This document shows, in pieces, positions 1-6,688 of a DNA stretch of 10,286 nucleotides. The stretch spans positions 1 through 10,286 of the forward strand of contig DASQVO010000363.1 of assembly GCA_035640715.1 (NCBI GenBank). Reading direction: 5' to 3'. Made by a program: the position numbers and the translations under genes. The notes under the pieces were generated by a model that was not told the DNA's origin, did no database searches, and was given only the letters and a program-made list of their open reading frames with translations. Position 1 is the first letter of the stretch. Each line of letters opens with the position of its first letter. This stretch comes from DASQVO01 sp035640715 (lineage in GTDB: Bacteria > Actinomycetota > Actinomycetes > Streptosporangiales > Streptosporangiaceae).

Positions 1-44
1 CGGGACCATAGCAGCCCATTACTATATAGGAGGAGTAGGTCGGC

Positions 45-995
45 ATGGCCGATAAGCCGCATATCACCCTCGGACCGGGATACGTCACCGAGGAATACCG
101 TGTCCAGATACTGTCCGCTAAGCGCCAGCCGCCGAGCCGGATGGTCCTCGACACGGATTCGTTCAACGAGATCGACGACCAGTTCGCGCTGATATATGCG
201 CTACTCGCCCCGGAGCTGGCGAACCTGGAAGCGATTTACGCCGCTCCGTTCCAGAACGCTCGCGCGGCCGATCCCGCAGAGGGCATGCACAAGAACCTCG
301 ACGAGATTCACCGGGTGCTGGATTTCATGCCGGACCGGCAGGTCCCGGCCTTCGAAGGGGCGACCCGGTGGATGACGGCCGCGGGCGGCCCGGTGCCCAG
401 TGCAGCATGCTCCGATCTCATCGAGAGGGCCCACGCGGGTACCTCCCCTTTGTACGTCGTGGCTATCGGAGCCCCGACCAACGTGGCCTCGGCATTGCTC
501 GCCGACCCGGGAATCGCCAGGAAGATCGTCGTGGTATGGCTGGGCGGGAACGCGCTTGGATGGAGGACCGCCGCAGAATTCAATCTGCAACAGGATCCGG
601 CAGCCTCGCGAGTCCTCCTGGACTCAGGCGTGCCCCTCGTGCACATTCCCTGCATGGGAGTAGCGGATCGGCTCGTCACGACCCGGGGAGAAATAGATCA
701 GTATGTCCGGCCGGCCGGGCAGATCGGAGCCATGCTGGCCAAACTCTACGATGACTTCGTTCCGGATGAGCCGGGTCGGTCGAAGGTTATCTGGGACCTT
801 GCGGCGACCGCCTGGGTGCTTCAGCCGGACTCCCTGACTGCGGAGCTGACGACCAGTCCTGTGCTCACTTCTGAGATGACATGGTCTCGCGACCCGCAGA
901 GGCATCTTATTCTCGAGGTTACTGGGGTTCAGCGAGACGAGATCTTCGGCGACCTGTTCCGACGCCTAAGAAGCGCAGCGGCTCGCATTGGCTAG
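45..995 (+). CDS. Nucleoside hydrolase family protein (inosine/uridine-preferring type)
   Basis: Predicted 316-residue cytoplasmic enzyme that would split the N-glycosidic bond of ribonucleosides in salvage. Seen: the family's N-terminal calcium-binding signature in variant form, LDTDSFNEIDDQFALIYALL (residues 35-54), with Asp36, Asp38, Asp44 and Asp45 as likely metal and catalytic residues. An EFNLQQDPAASRVLL segment near residue 180 matches the EFN...DP substrate-binding motif, and KVIWDLAATAWVL near the C-terminus stands where classical members have the HD motif. Length fits the family (300-330). The ATG at 45 is preceded by an AGGAGGAG ribosome site at 28-35. The NEIDD spacing is that of a distinct clade, so substrate is uncertain. 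Third codon positions are less G/C-biased than in asnB, which could mean later acquisition. No signal peptide or membrane segment. It stands alone; the next gene is 600 bases away on the other strand. Confidence 0.9.
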   Translation: MADKPHITLGPGYVTEEYRVQILSAKRQPPSRMVLDTDSFNEIDDQFALIYALLAPELANLEAIYAAPFQNARAADPAEGMHKNLDEIHRVLDFMPDRQVPAFEGATRWMTAAGGPVPSAACSDLIERAHAGTSPLYVVAIGAPTNVASALLADPGIARKIVVVWLGGNALGWRTAAEFNLQQDPAASRVLLDSGVPLVHIPCMGVADRLVTTRGEIDQYVRPAGQIGAMLAKLYDDFVPDEPGRSKVIWDLAATAWVLQPDSLTAELTTSPVLTSEMTWSRDPQRHLILEVTGVQRDEIFGDLFRRLRSAAARIG

Positions 996-1594
996 TGCGA
1001 TTCTGGTGCCCCGGACGCTGGTTACACCCATGGTGATCGTGGTGGCTTACACCGCAGTGTGCGCGGAGACGCCCGCTCATGCCGATGGACGGATGCCCTG
1101 TTTGGCCGTTTGCATGCCTTGAACGCCGATTCGCGCGGGCGCAGGGGGCGTCCGGGGTTGTCCGGGTAATTACCGGCGCAACGTCCGCGTCTGCTCGGGC
1201 AGTGGTGAATTTCCTGGTAGATGGCATGGCGAGATCCTCTGGCAGGTGTACCCGCGCGGTTTCTGGCGGCTGGCCATGTCATCTAGGAGGATCTCTGGCG
1301 CGTCTTAACTGTATGTGGTTATCTCCCGTGAATCGGCTGCTGGCCGTGCCCACTGGAGGGGAGGGTGCGGCGGCGGCTGCCACGATTCTTACGGGCTTCA
1401 CGGGCCGTATATGGTCAGCATTTGTCATGACTGGAGAGGGCGGTCTGCTTGGCATTCCGTATGTCCGGCAGGCCGCCGGGCCAGCAGGTGGTTAGGTATG
1501 TCGACGTGTCGACCTGGCTCGGACGCGCGGGCGGCGGTGACATCTCAGCCGTGATGACCAGCTCGCGTTCGCCCTGCATCCGCGCCCGGTCCGG
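996..1594. other. 599-base spacer without a convincing gene
   Basis: No open frame here has a good start, ribosome site and recognisable product. It holds a 10-bp perfect palindrome GGTAATTACC (1165-1174), the crossing inverted repeats described separately (1213-1295), a palindrome GTCATGAC (1424-1431), and two GTCGAC palindromes two bases apart (1500-1513). A plus-strand frame around 1475-1597 has codon-like third-position bias and reads plausibly as protein (…QQVVRYVDVSTWLGRAGG…), but lacks a start with a ribosome site. It may be a worn remnant. Confidence 0.5.
1213..1295 (+). repeat. Two crossing inverted repeats (A-B…A'-B' order)
   Basis: Block A, TAGATGGCATGGC (1218-1230), is complementary to A', GCCATGTCATCTA (1273-1285), at 12 of 13 positions, the exception being G·U-compatible. 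Block B, GAGATCCTC (1231-1239), is perfectly complementary to B', GAGGATCTC (1287-1295). The order A, B, A', B' is that of a pseudoknot or of two mutually exclusive hairpins, not a simple palindrome. A weaker extension pairs CCT (1213-1215) with AGG (1288-1290), inside B', so the two pairings compete there. Whether it is transcribed is unknown. Confidence 0.5.
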
Positions 1595-1975
1595 TTAGGG
1601 AGCCGGGCGTGCGGCGACCGCGTCGATCTCCACGAGGAAGCCGGCCAGCTGGCTGCCCACGGTGGTCCGCACCGGATACGGTTCGGGGAACCGTTCACGG
1701 TAGACCTCGTTGAAGGCGCCGAAATCCGCAAGATCAGCGAGGTGGACGGTGGTCTTGACGACGTCGGAAAGCGTCAGGCCGACGGCGCGCAGTGCCGTTT
1801 CCAGGTTGCGGATCACCTGCTCGGTCTGGGCCCGGATGCCGTCGGGAAGTGTGCCGGTGACCGGATCGTGCGGTCCCAGCCCGGCGGTGAAGACGAAGCC
1901 GTTCGCCTCCACCAGGTGGCTGTACGGCCCGCCTGGCGGCGGCAGTTCGCTGCTGGTTGTCGCTGTCTTGCTCAT
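1595..1975 (-). CDS. RidA/YjgF/YER057c/UK114 family protein (reactive imine deaminase)
   Basis: Small cytoplasmic protein of 126 residues, expected to form trimers and hydrolyse 2-iminoacids or enamines released by PLP enzymes or amino-acid oxidases. Seen: N-terminal PYSHLVEANGFVFTAG, the middle NLETALRAVGLTLSDVVKTTVHL, and the C-terminal PVRTTVGSQLAGFLVEIDAVA; Arg103 and Glu116 stand at the positions of the active-site Arg and Glu of archetypal RidA. An ATG 15 bases upstream (1990) is possible, but the GAGGGAAGGG tract lies between the two ATGs, so the start at 1975 is favoured. It diverges from the D-acylase, an association that suggests a role in D-amino-acid breakdown. Other Rid subfamilies act in different pathways, so the exact substrate is an inference. 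Confidence 0.93.
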   Translation of the reverse strand: MSKTATTSSELPPPGGPYSHLVEANGFVFTAGLGPHDPVTGTLPDGIRAQTEQVIRNLETALRAVGLTLSDVVKTTVHLADLADFGAFNEVYRERFPEPYPVRTTVGSQLAGFLVEIDAVAARPAP

Positions 1976-2004
1976 GCACCCTTCCCTCATCGTGACATCA
2001 CACC

Positions 2005-2010
2005 ATTATC
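2005..2010 (-). promoter_or_regulatory. Candidate -10 element for the RidA gene
   Basis: On the minus strand GATAAT (5 of 6 matches to TATAAT) lies so that transcription would begin near 1998, giving a leader of about 22 nt that contains the purine-rich ribosome site of the start at 1975. The -35 region is weak (TGGCCG at 17-bp spacing). Confidence 0.35.
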
Positions 2011-2115
2011 TCCTTCATCCACCGCACCGGCCACGCCGCCGGCGGCGGGGCGGCCCGGCCGGATGGTGCAGGATGATCGAACGTCTGTGGAAATCCGAAC
2101 CGGAAAGGGGACCGA

Positions 2116-2223
2116 ATGGCTGAACAGGGCGCTTTCGCCGGCAGCCGCGTGGTCGTGACCGGCGGTGGCGGCGGGAGAGACGCCCTGCGGCCGGTCCGTG
2201 AATGGGGGGAGTCCCTGGCATGA
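2116..2223 (+). pseudogene. Short-chain dehydrogenase N-terminal stub (35 codons) coupled to the deacylase
   Basis: This frame begins ATG with GGAAAGGGG just upstream and encodes 35 residues. Residues 5-20 (GAFAGSRVVVTGGGGG) look like the first beta strand and TGxxxGxG nucleotide-binding loop of a classical short-chain dehydrogenase/reductase; the next residues (RDALRPVREWGESLA) do not continue the fold. Its TGA (2221-2223) overlaps the deacylase ATG (2220-2222) as ATGA. The simplest reading is that an SDR gene in front of the deacylase lost nearly all its length by an in-frame or compensated deletion, leaving a leader that could still couple translation to the deacylase. It cannot bind cofactor as it stands. 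Alternatively it is a short leader peptide that resembles SDRs by chance in a Gly-rich stretch. Confidence 0.6.
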
Positions 2224-3806
2224 CGGCCGCCTTCGATCTGATCATCCGCGGCGGCCGGATCGCCGACGGTACGGGCGCCGAACCAGTTCCCGGTGACGTC
2301 GGCGTGACGGGCAACCGGATCGCCGCGGTCGGTGATCTGGCCGCGTCGGACGCGCGCGATCACCTCGACGCCGCCGGCGCGATCGTCTTCCCGGGGTTCA
2401 TCGACGCTCACTCCCACGCCGACGCGTCGCTGCCCAGACCTGATGTCCAGGCGGCCTACCTGCATCAAGGCGTCACGACGGTGATCGGTGGCCAGGACGG
2501 TGTCTCGTTCGCGCCGAGTGACGCATTCGCCGCCGGCTATGCCGATCGCTACTTCCGCGCGGTGAACGGGCCGGCGCCGGCCCGCTACCGGGGCGGTGTC
2601 ACCGTGGCGGAACTGCTCGCGGCCCATGACCGGCGGGGCGCGATCAATGCCGCATACCTCGTGCCGGCCGCGACCGTGCGGGCGCAGGTGGTGGGCCTGT
2701 CCCCGGGCCGGCCGGCCGCGGGCCAGCTCGGCCGCATGGTGCGGATCGTCGAGGACGCGCTCGGTGACGGCGCGGTGGGCCTGTCCACCGGCCTGGACTA
2801 CGTTCCCGGCCAGTTCGCCGACGCCAGTGAACTGGCCGCCCTCTGCGCACCGGTGGCCGCCGTGGGCGGGGTCTACGTCAGCCACCTGCGCGGCTATCGC
2901 CGCGACCGGATCGCCGATGCCATCGGCGAGGCCGCCCGCATCGCCGCGTGGTCCGGTGCGGCCGGCCACGTCTCGCACCTGCACGGGCCGGCCGGCGTGG
3001 TGGAGGCCGCCCTGGAGGCGGTGAGCCGGGATCCGGGCGTCACCCTCACCTACGATTCCTACCCCTACCTGCGCGGCAACACGATCCTGGCGATGCTGGT
3101 GCTGCCCGCGCGCCTTCAGGCGGACGGGATCGGAACCACGCTGGCCCGGCTCAATGACCCAGGTGTCCGGGACAAGCTCCGGCACATGTGGCTGCCCGCC
3201 CTGGGAACGCGGCTGCACAGCGCGACTTTGTCCTTCCTCGGCCACCCGGACTTCCAGTGGGCGGAAGGGATGACTCTGTTGCAGGCGGCCGGCGTCTGGG
3301 GCCGCGGTGATGTCGCCGACTTCATCGCTGCCGCCCTGACCGCCTGTGACCTGGCCGTCGGCTGCGTCATCGACAACGGGCCCGACCGGACCGAGGAGGA
3401 TGTCCGGCAGCTCCTGCGGCGTCCCGGGCACATGGCGAGCTCCGACGCGATCTTCCTGGGCCGCCATCCGCATCCGCGGGGATGGGGGGCCTTCGCCCGG
3501 ATGCTCGGCCGGCACGTGCGGGACCTGCACGACTGGACCTGGGGGGAGGCCGCCTATCACCTGTCCGGCCACGCGGCCCGCCGTTTCGGGCTGGCCGGAC
3601 GCGGCATCGTCGCTCCCGGCCAGATCGCTGACCTGGCCGTGATCGACCCCGCCCAGGTGGCCGACCTCGCCACCTATGATCTCCCGGCGCGTACCGCCCA
3701 GGGCGTGCGCCATGTGGTCGTCAGCGGTGAGGTGGCCCTGCGGGACGGCGCCGTCCGCGGCATCAGCGCGGGCAGGGCGCTCCGCCGGGGAGACACGTCG
3801 CGATAA
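2220..3806 (+). CDS. N-acyl-D-amino-acid deacylase (amidohydrolase superfamily)
   Basis: 528-residue cytoplasmic metal hydrolase expected to cut the acyl group from N-acyl-D-amino acids. Order: small beta-sandwich start (DLIIRGGRIADGTG, 6-19), metal motif PGFIDAHSHAD (58-68, His64 and His66), barrel histidines in YVSHLRG (219-225) and GHVSHLHG (249-256), YDSYPY (278-283), catalytic-type Asp409 in MASSDA, HPHPRGWG (416-423), and a C-terminal GIVAPGQIADLAVIDP that closes the beta-sandwich. Length fits the 480-530 range. The ATG at 2202 is rejected because the GGGGGGAG ribosome site lies just after it. The usual GNCG cysteine metal ligand is replaced by GGQDG (90-94). It starts in the stop codon of the SDR stub and diverges from RidA. 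A dihydroorotase-like or other D-acyl substrate cannot be excluded. Confidence 0.88.
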   Translation: MTAAFDLIIRGGRIADGTGAEPVPGDVGVTGNRIAAVGDLAASDARDHLDAAGAIVFPGFIDAHSHADASLPRPDVQAAYLHQGVTTVIGGQDGVSFAPSDAFAAGYADRYFRAVNGPAPARYRGGVTVAELLAAHDRRGAINAAYLVPAATVRAQVVGLSPGRPAAGQLGRMVRIVEDALGDGAVGLSTGLDYVPGQFADASELAALCAPVAAVGGVYVSHLRGYRRDRIADAIGEAARIAAWSGAAGHVSHLHGPAGVVEAALEAVSRDPGVTLTYDSYPYLRGNTILAMLVLPARLQADGIGTTLARLNDPGVRDKLRHMWLPALGTRLHSATLSFLGHPDFQWAEGMTLLQAAGVWGRGDVADFIAAALTACDLAVGCVIDNGPDRTEEDVRQLLRRPGHMASSDAIFLGRHPHPRGWGAFARMLGRHVRDLHDWTWGEAAYHLSGHAARRFGLAGRGIVAPGQIADLAVIDPAQVADLATYDLPARTAQGVRHVVVSGEVALRDGAVRGISAGRALRRGDTSR

Positions 3807-3936
3807 CCAGGCACCCGGCCAGACGTATCAGGCGATCTTCCCCAGCCGCCCTCATCGGCGTGCCGGCCATCTTCGGCAAACGGCAGGCCGCGGTCATCGC
3901 CGCCGGCCACGGCCGCGTGACCGGCGTCGCTCGCAT

Positions 3937-4020
3937 CTTCTGAGACCAGCTACCCGGCTTCTGAGGCCAGTTGCCCGGTTCATGCCCGGCAGGTGCGGCA
4001 TCAGCTGTCCGGTTCATGCC
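3937..4020 (+). repeat. 21-bp tandem repeat and related CAGYT…CCGGTTCATGCC motifs
   Basis: CTTCTGAGACCAGCTACCCGG (3937-3957) is followed directly by a copy at 3958-3978 differing at 3 of 21 positions. A third core, CAGCTGTCCGG, lies at 4002-4012. CCCGGTTCATGCC (3974-3986) recurs as TCCGGTTCATGCC (4008-4020), 34 bases apart. Several short degenerate repeats near each other resemble the multiple transposase-binding sites at ends of some insertion sequences (IS21-like), but no transposase is present, so that origin is a guess. Confidence 0.55.
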
Positions 4021-4081
4021 TCTGACGTGGTCTTCATCACATTCGGGAATGGATGAGCAACTTCTGGTAACGAAAGATTTA

Positions 4082-4111
4082 CATTGACGGTTAATGCATG
4101 TAGCGCATCGT
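4082..4111 (+). promoter_or_regulatory. Candidate asnB promoter with overlapping palindromic operator
   Basis: TTGACG (4084-4089) is a good -35 hexamer; a weak -10 (CATCGT, 4106-4111) follows at 16 bp. CATTGACGGTTAATG (4082-4096) is an imperfect palindrome: 6 of 7 pairs on each side of the centre fit except the single G/T pair at positions 5 and 11. It covers the -35 box. MarR proteins bind such dyads as dimers, and a marR gene ends this operon, so autorepression is a reasonable inference. Confidence 0.4.
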
Positions 4112-4169
4112 AACTGACGAGGTGCGGTACGTGCCGCACATGGTCCATGACAACAGGGGGAGGGTGCCT

Positions 4170-6008
4170 ATGTGCGGAATCACGGGATGGGTGTCGTTCG
4201 GGCACGATCTGCGCGCCGAGCAGGCGACCGTGGACGCGATGACCGAAACGATGGCCTGCCGGGGCCCGGACGACCGCGGGACCTGGTTGGCCGAGCACGC
4301 CGCGCTCGGTCACCGCAGACTGGCGATCATCGACCTGCCCGGCGGGCGCCAGCCGATGAGCGTGGACACCCCCGGCGGCGCGGTGGCGATCGTCTACTCC
4401 GGTGAGACCTACAACTTCACCGAACTGCGCGCCGAGCTCTTCCGGCGCGGCCACCGGTTCACGACCGACTCAGACACCGAGGTCGTCCTGCACGCCTACC
4501 TGGAATGGGGCGATGCGCTCGCCGAACGGCTCAACGGCATGTACGCCTTCGCCATCTGGGACTCCCGCGAGGACAAGCTCGTGATGGTCCGCGACCGTAT
4601 GGGGATCAAGCCGTTCTACTACTACGAGACCCCCGACGGGGTGCTGTTCGGCTCCGAGCCCAAGGCCATCCTGGCCAACCCGGCCGCCGAGCACACCGTC
4701 ACGCTGGACGGCATCCGGGAACTATTCGCGTTCATCAAGACCCCGGGCCACGCGGTGTGGGAGGGTATGCACGAGGTCGAGCCGGGGACGATCGTCACCG
4801 TCAGCAGCAGCGGGCTGCGCACCATCCGGTACTGGACCCTGCAGACGCGCCCGCACCCCGATGACCAGGCCGCCTCCGTCGCCCACGTCCGGGAGCTGCT
4901 GGAGGACATCGTGCGCCGTCAGCTCGTCGCCGATGTGCCCCGCTGCACCCTGCTGTCCGGCGGCCTCGACTCCTCCGCGATGACCGCCATCGCCGCGAAG
5001 CAGCTGGCCGAGAAGGGGGAAACGGTCCGCAGCTTCGCCGTGGACTTCATCGGGCAGACCGAGAACTTCGTGCCGGACGACCTGCGCGGCACCCCGGATA
5101 CGCCCTACGTCCACGACGTCGCGGGGAAATCCAGGACCGAGCACCAGGACATCGTGCTCAGCTCCGACGAGCTCGCCGACCCGGAGGTGCGGTCCAAGGT
5201 CATCCGGGCCCGGGACATCCCGACGGGCATGGGCGACATGGACGCCTCGCTGTACCTGCTGTTCAAGGCCATCCGCGGGCACTCGACCGTGGCCCTGTCC
5301 GGTGAGTCCGCCGACGAGGTCTTCGGCGGTTACCAGCAGTTCTTCGACCCCGAAGCCCGGCGGGCCAGTACCTTCCCCTGGCTGGTGCGGTTCGCCCGGG
5401 ACTTCGGCGACGACAACAGCATCCTGGCCCCCGGGCTTGCCGAGGCCCTGGACATGCCGCGTTACATCCAGGACGCCTACGACACGTCGGTCACCCGGGC
5501 CGAGCGGCTGGACGGCGAATCGGACTTCGAATGGCAGATGCGCAAGATCTGCTACCTGCACCTGACACACTTCGTGCGCATCCTGCTCGACCGGAAGGAC
5601 CGGATGTCGATGGCCGTCGGGCTGGAGGTCCGGGTGCCGTTCTGCGACCACCGGCTCGTGGAGTACGTGTACAACGCCCCGTGGTCGCTCAAGACCTACG
5701 ACGGCCGGGAGAAGTCGCTGCTGCGGGGTGCGGCCCGTGACGTGCTGCCGCAGTCGGTGGTGGAACGCGTCAAGTCCCCGTACCCGTCCACCCAGGACCC
5801 GGAGTACACCGTGAAGATCCAGCACAACGCGCGGGAGTACCTGTCCAGCCCCGGCCACCCGGTGTTCGACATCGTCAGCCGGGACTGGCTGGCCCGGGCG
5901 GTCGCGGCCGAGGCGCAGATCACGCAGGCGTCCCGCCACGGCCTCGAACGCGCACTCGACCTGGCGCTGTGGCTGGACATGTACAAGCCAGTACTGAAAT
6001 TGTCATGA
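4170..6008 (+). CDS. asnB: Asparagine synthetase B, glutamine-hydrolysing
   Basis: 612-residue cytoplasmic enzyme making asparagine from aspartate, ATP and glutamine. Seen: processed-type N-terminus MCGITGW with nucleophile Cys2; glutaminase elements RGPDDRG (31-37), GHRRLAIIDL (47-56) and VYSGETYNFTELR (75-87); GSEPKAIL (161-168); then the synthetase domain with pyrophosphate loop LLSGGLDSS (261-269), SGESADEVFGGY (377-388), and RKDRMSMAVGLEVRVPFCDHRLVEYV. Full family length. The start at 4170 is required for Cys2 and has GGGGGAGGG upstream; the in-frame ATG at 4122 would bury the nucleophile. The common NGE of the glutamine site is SGE (77-79) and SGxGADE is SGESADE, variants I associate with actinobacterial copies. 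The stop overlaps the next start (ATGA). A role in amidating a secondary metabolite rather than aspartate is possible but nothing adjacent supports it. Confidence 0.95.
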   Translation: MCGITGWVSFGHDLRAEQATVDAMTETMACRGPDDRGTWLAEHAALGHRRLAIIDLPGGRQPMSVDTPGGAVAIVYSGETYNFTELRAELFRRGHRFTTDSDTEVVLHAYLEWGDALAERLNGMYAFAIWDSREDKLVMVRDRMGIKPFYYYETPDGVLFGSEPKAILANPAAEHTVTLDGIRELFAFIKTPGHAVWEGMHEVEPGTIVTVSSSGLRTIRYWTLQTRPHPDDQAASVAHVRELLEDIVRRQLVADVPRCTLLSGGLDSSAMTAIAAKQLAEKGETVRSFAVDFIGQTENFVPDDLRGTPDTPYVHDVAGKSRTEHQDIVLSSDELADPEVRSKVIRARDIPTGMGDMDASLYLLFKAIRGHSTVALSGESADEVFGGYQQFFDPEARRASTFPWLVRFARDFGDDNSILAPGLAEALDMPRYIQDAYDTSVTRAERLDGESDFEWQMRKICYLHLTHFVRILLDRKDRMSMAVGLEVRVPFCDHRLVEYVYNAPWSLKTYDGREKSLLRGAARDVLPQSVVERVKSPYPSTQDPEYTVKIQHNAREYLSSPGHPVFDIVSRDWLARAVAAEAQITQASRHGLERALDLALWLDMYKPVLKLS

Positions 6009-6484
6009 CCATGACCACGACCACGGGGACGGTAAGCACCCAGGAGGCGCTGCAGCTGGTGATCGCCATGCACCGCCTGCTGCGCGGCCTGCGGAAGGCG
6101 GCTGACATCGCTACGCCGCACGCAACCCAGCTCATCGTCCTCGCCCTGCTCGCCCAGCACGGCCCGCTGCGCGTCGGCGAGCTCGCCGCGCGGATCCCGT
6201 GCCCGCAGCCGACAGCGACCATCACGGTGGCCGGGCTGCAGACAGCCGGGCTGGTCACCCGGGAAGCCGACCCGGCCGACGGCCGCGCAGCCCGCGTCCT
6301 GATCACCGAGGACGGCCGGCGCACCCTCGACTCCCTCGCCCAGGGCGAAGCCGAGGCCCTGGCCGCCCTGCTGTCCACGGTGAGCGAGGAGGACCTGCGG
6401 ATCCTGCGCGCGGCCATCCCGCTGCTCAGCGGCCTCGCCGACGGCGTCACCGGGCAGCCGGAACGAACGATCCAGCGGCGTTAA
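6005..6484 (+). CDS. MarR family transcriptional regulator
   Basis: 159-residue winged-helix DNA-binding protein. Seen: helical N-terminal dimerisation part (ALQLVIAMHRLLRGLRKAAD), a helix-turn-helix from about residue 55 (LRVGELAARIPCPQPTATITVAGLQTAGL split over two helices), and the wing with the family's DGRAARVLIT (about 95-104), followed by C-terminal dimer helices. The start at 6005 overlaps the asnB TGA as ATGA; an in-frame ATG at 5969 lies inside asnB and has no better support. There is no separate ribosome site, so translation is probably coupled to asnB. The likely targets are the dyad in front of asnB and perhaps other sites. The ligand is unknown. A hairpin over the stop codon probably ends the transcript. 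Confidence 0.9.
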   Translation: MTMTTTTGTVSTQEALQLVIAMHRLLRGLRKAADIATPHATQLIVLALLAQHGPLRVGELAARIPCPQPTATITVAGLQTAGLVTREADPADGRAARVLITEDGRRTLDSLAQGEAEALAALLSTVSEEDLRILRAAIPLLSGLADGVTGQPERTIQRR

Positions 6485-6509
6485 CGAGCTTCAGCGGCTC
6501 ATTACGCCG
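6476..6509 (+). terminator. Hairpin over the marR stop codon, likely terminator
   Basis: CGGCGT (6476-6481) pairs with ACGCCG (6504-6509) and GAGC (6486-6489) with GCTC (6497-6500) around a 7-nt loop; the AA/TT between add two more pairs with one bulge and one mismatch. No T-run follows, as is common for terminators in high-GC actinobacteria. Confidence 0.5.
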
Positions 6510-6676
6510 AAGAGACAGGCCGGTGCCGGTTATAGGACGCGTGGCTTCCCCAATGAGCCGAGCGTCATCCCGCGGAATGGTGTAGCGCTCGGCCGCAGGC
6601 GAGGCTGCCGCACGACCTCGGTCCCGACGTGCAGAAGGCGCTCACCTCGATCACCCCGGCATCACCGATTGCCACG

Positions 6677-6688
6677 TAACCTGGACGT
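6677..6688 (+). promoter_or_regulatory. -10 element for a leaderless transcript of the FIST gene
   Basis: TAACCT (TANNNT form) ends 6 bases before the ATG at 6689, the spacing at which RNA would start at or next to the A of the start codon. No ribosome-binding site is visible before this ATG, which agrees with a leaderless mRNA. No clear -35 is present. Confidence 0.45.

Larger units (their letters stand above)
3807..4169. other. 363-base spacer with remnant frame, tandem repeats and the asnB control region
   Basis: A plus-strand frame at 3851-3943 reads LIGVPAIFGKRQAAVIAAGH and continues to a TGA after ARIF; it has no start codon and no family I recognise, so it may be the tail of a lost gene. 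It contains a possible hairpin, CGGTCA (3891-3896) with TGACCG (3918-3923), which could end transcription of the deacylase. The 21-bp tandem repeat follows, then an A/T-richer stretch (4024-4115) with the candidate promoter and operator of asnB. Confidence 0.5.

Noticed and set aside
1228..1311. Short frame reading WQVYPRGFW that recalls glycosidase motifs
   Set aside because: Too short, no start signals, and it lies in the repeat region; likeness could be chance.
1500..1513. Double GTCGAC palindrome as an operator
   Set aside because: GC-rich six-base palindromes are common in such DNA and no promoter or gene start is attached.
1976..2010. Chain of two- and three-codon minimal frames upstream of RidA behind AAGGAG
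   Set aside because: The GATAAT box overlaps this spot, so AAGGAG would lie upstream of the transcription start and not be in the mRNA.
1998..3713. 571-codon open frame on the minus strand
   Set aside because: It is the antisense shadow of the deacylase; its product is Arg/Gly/His-rich with no family, while the plus strand has full domain motifs.
4722..5939. 405-codon minus-strand open frame
   Set aside because: Antisense shadow of asnB, low-complexity Val/Gly/Asp/His composition.
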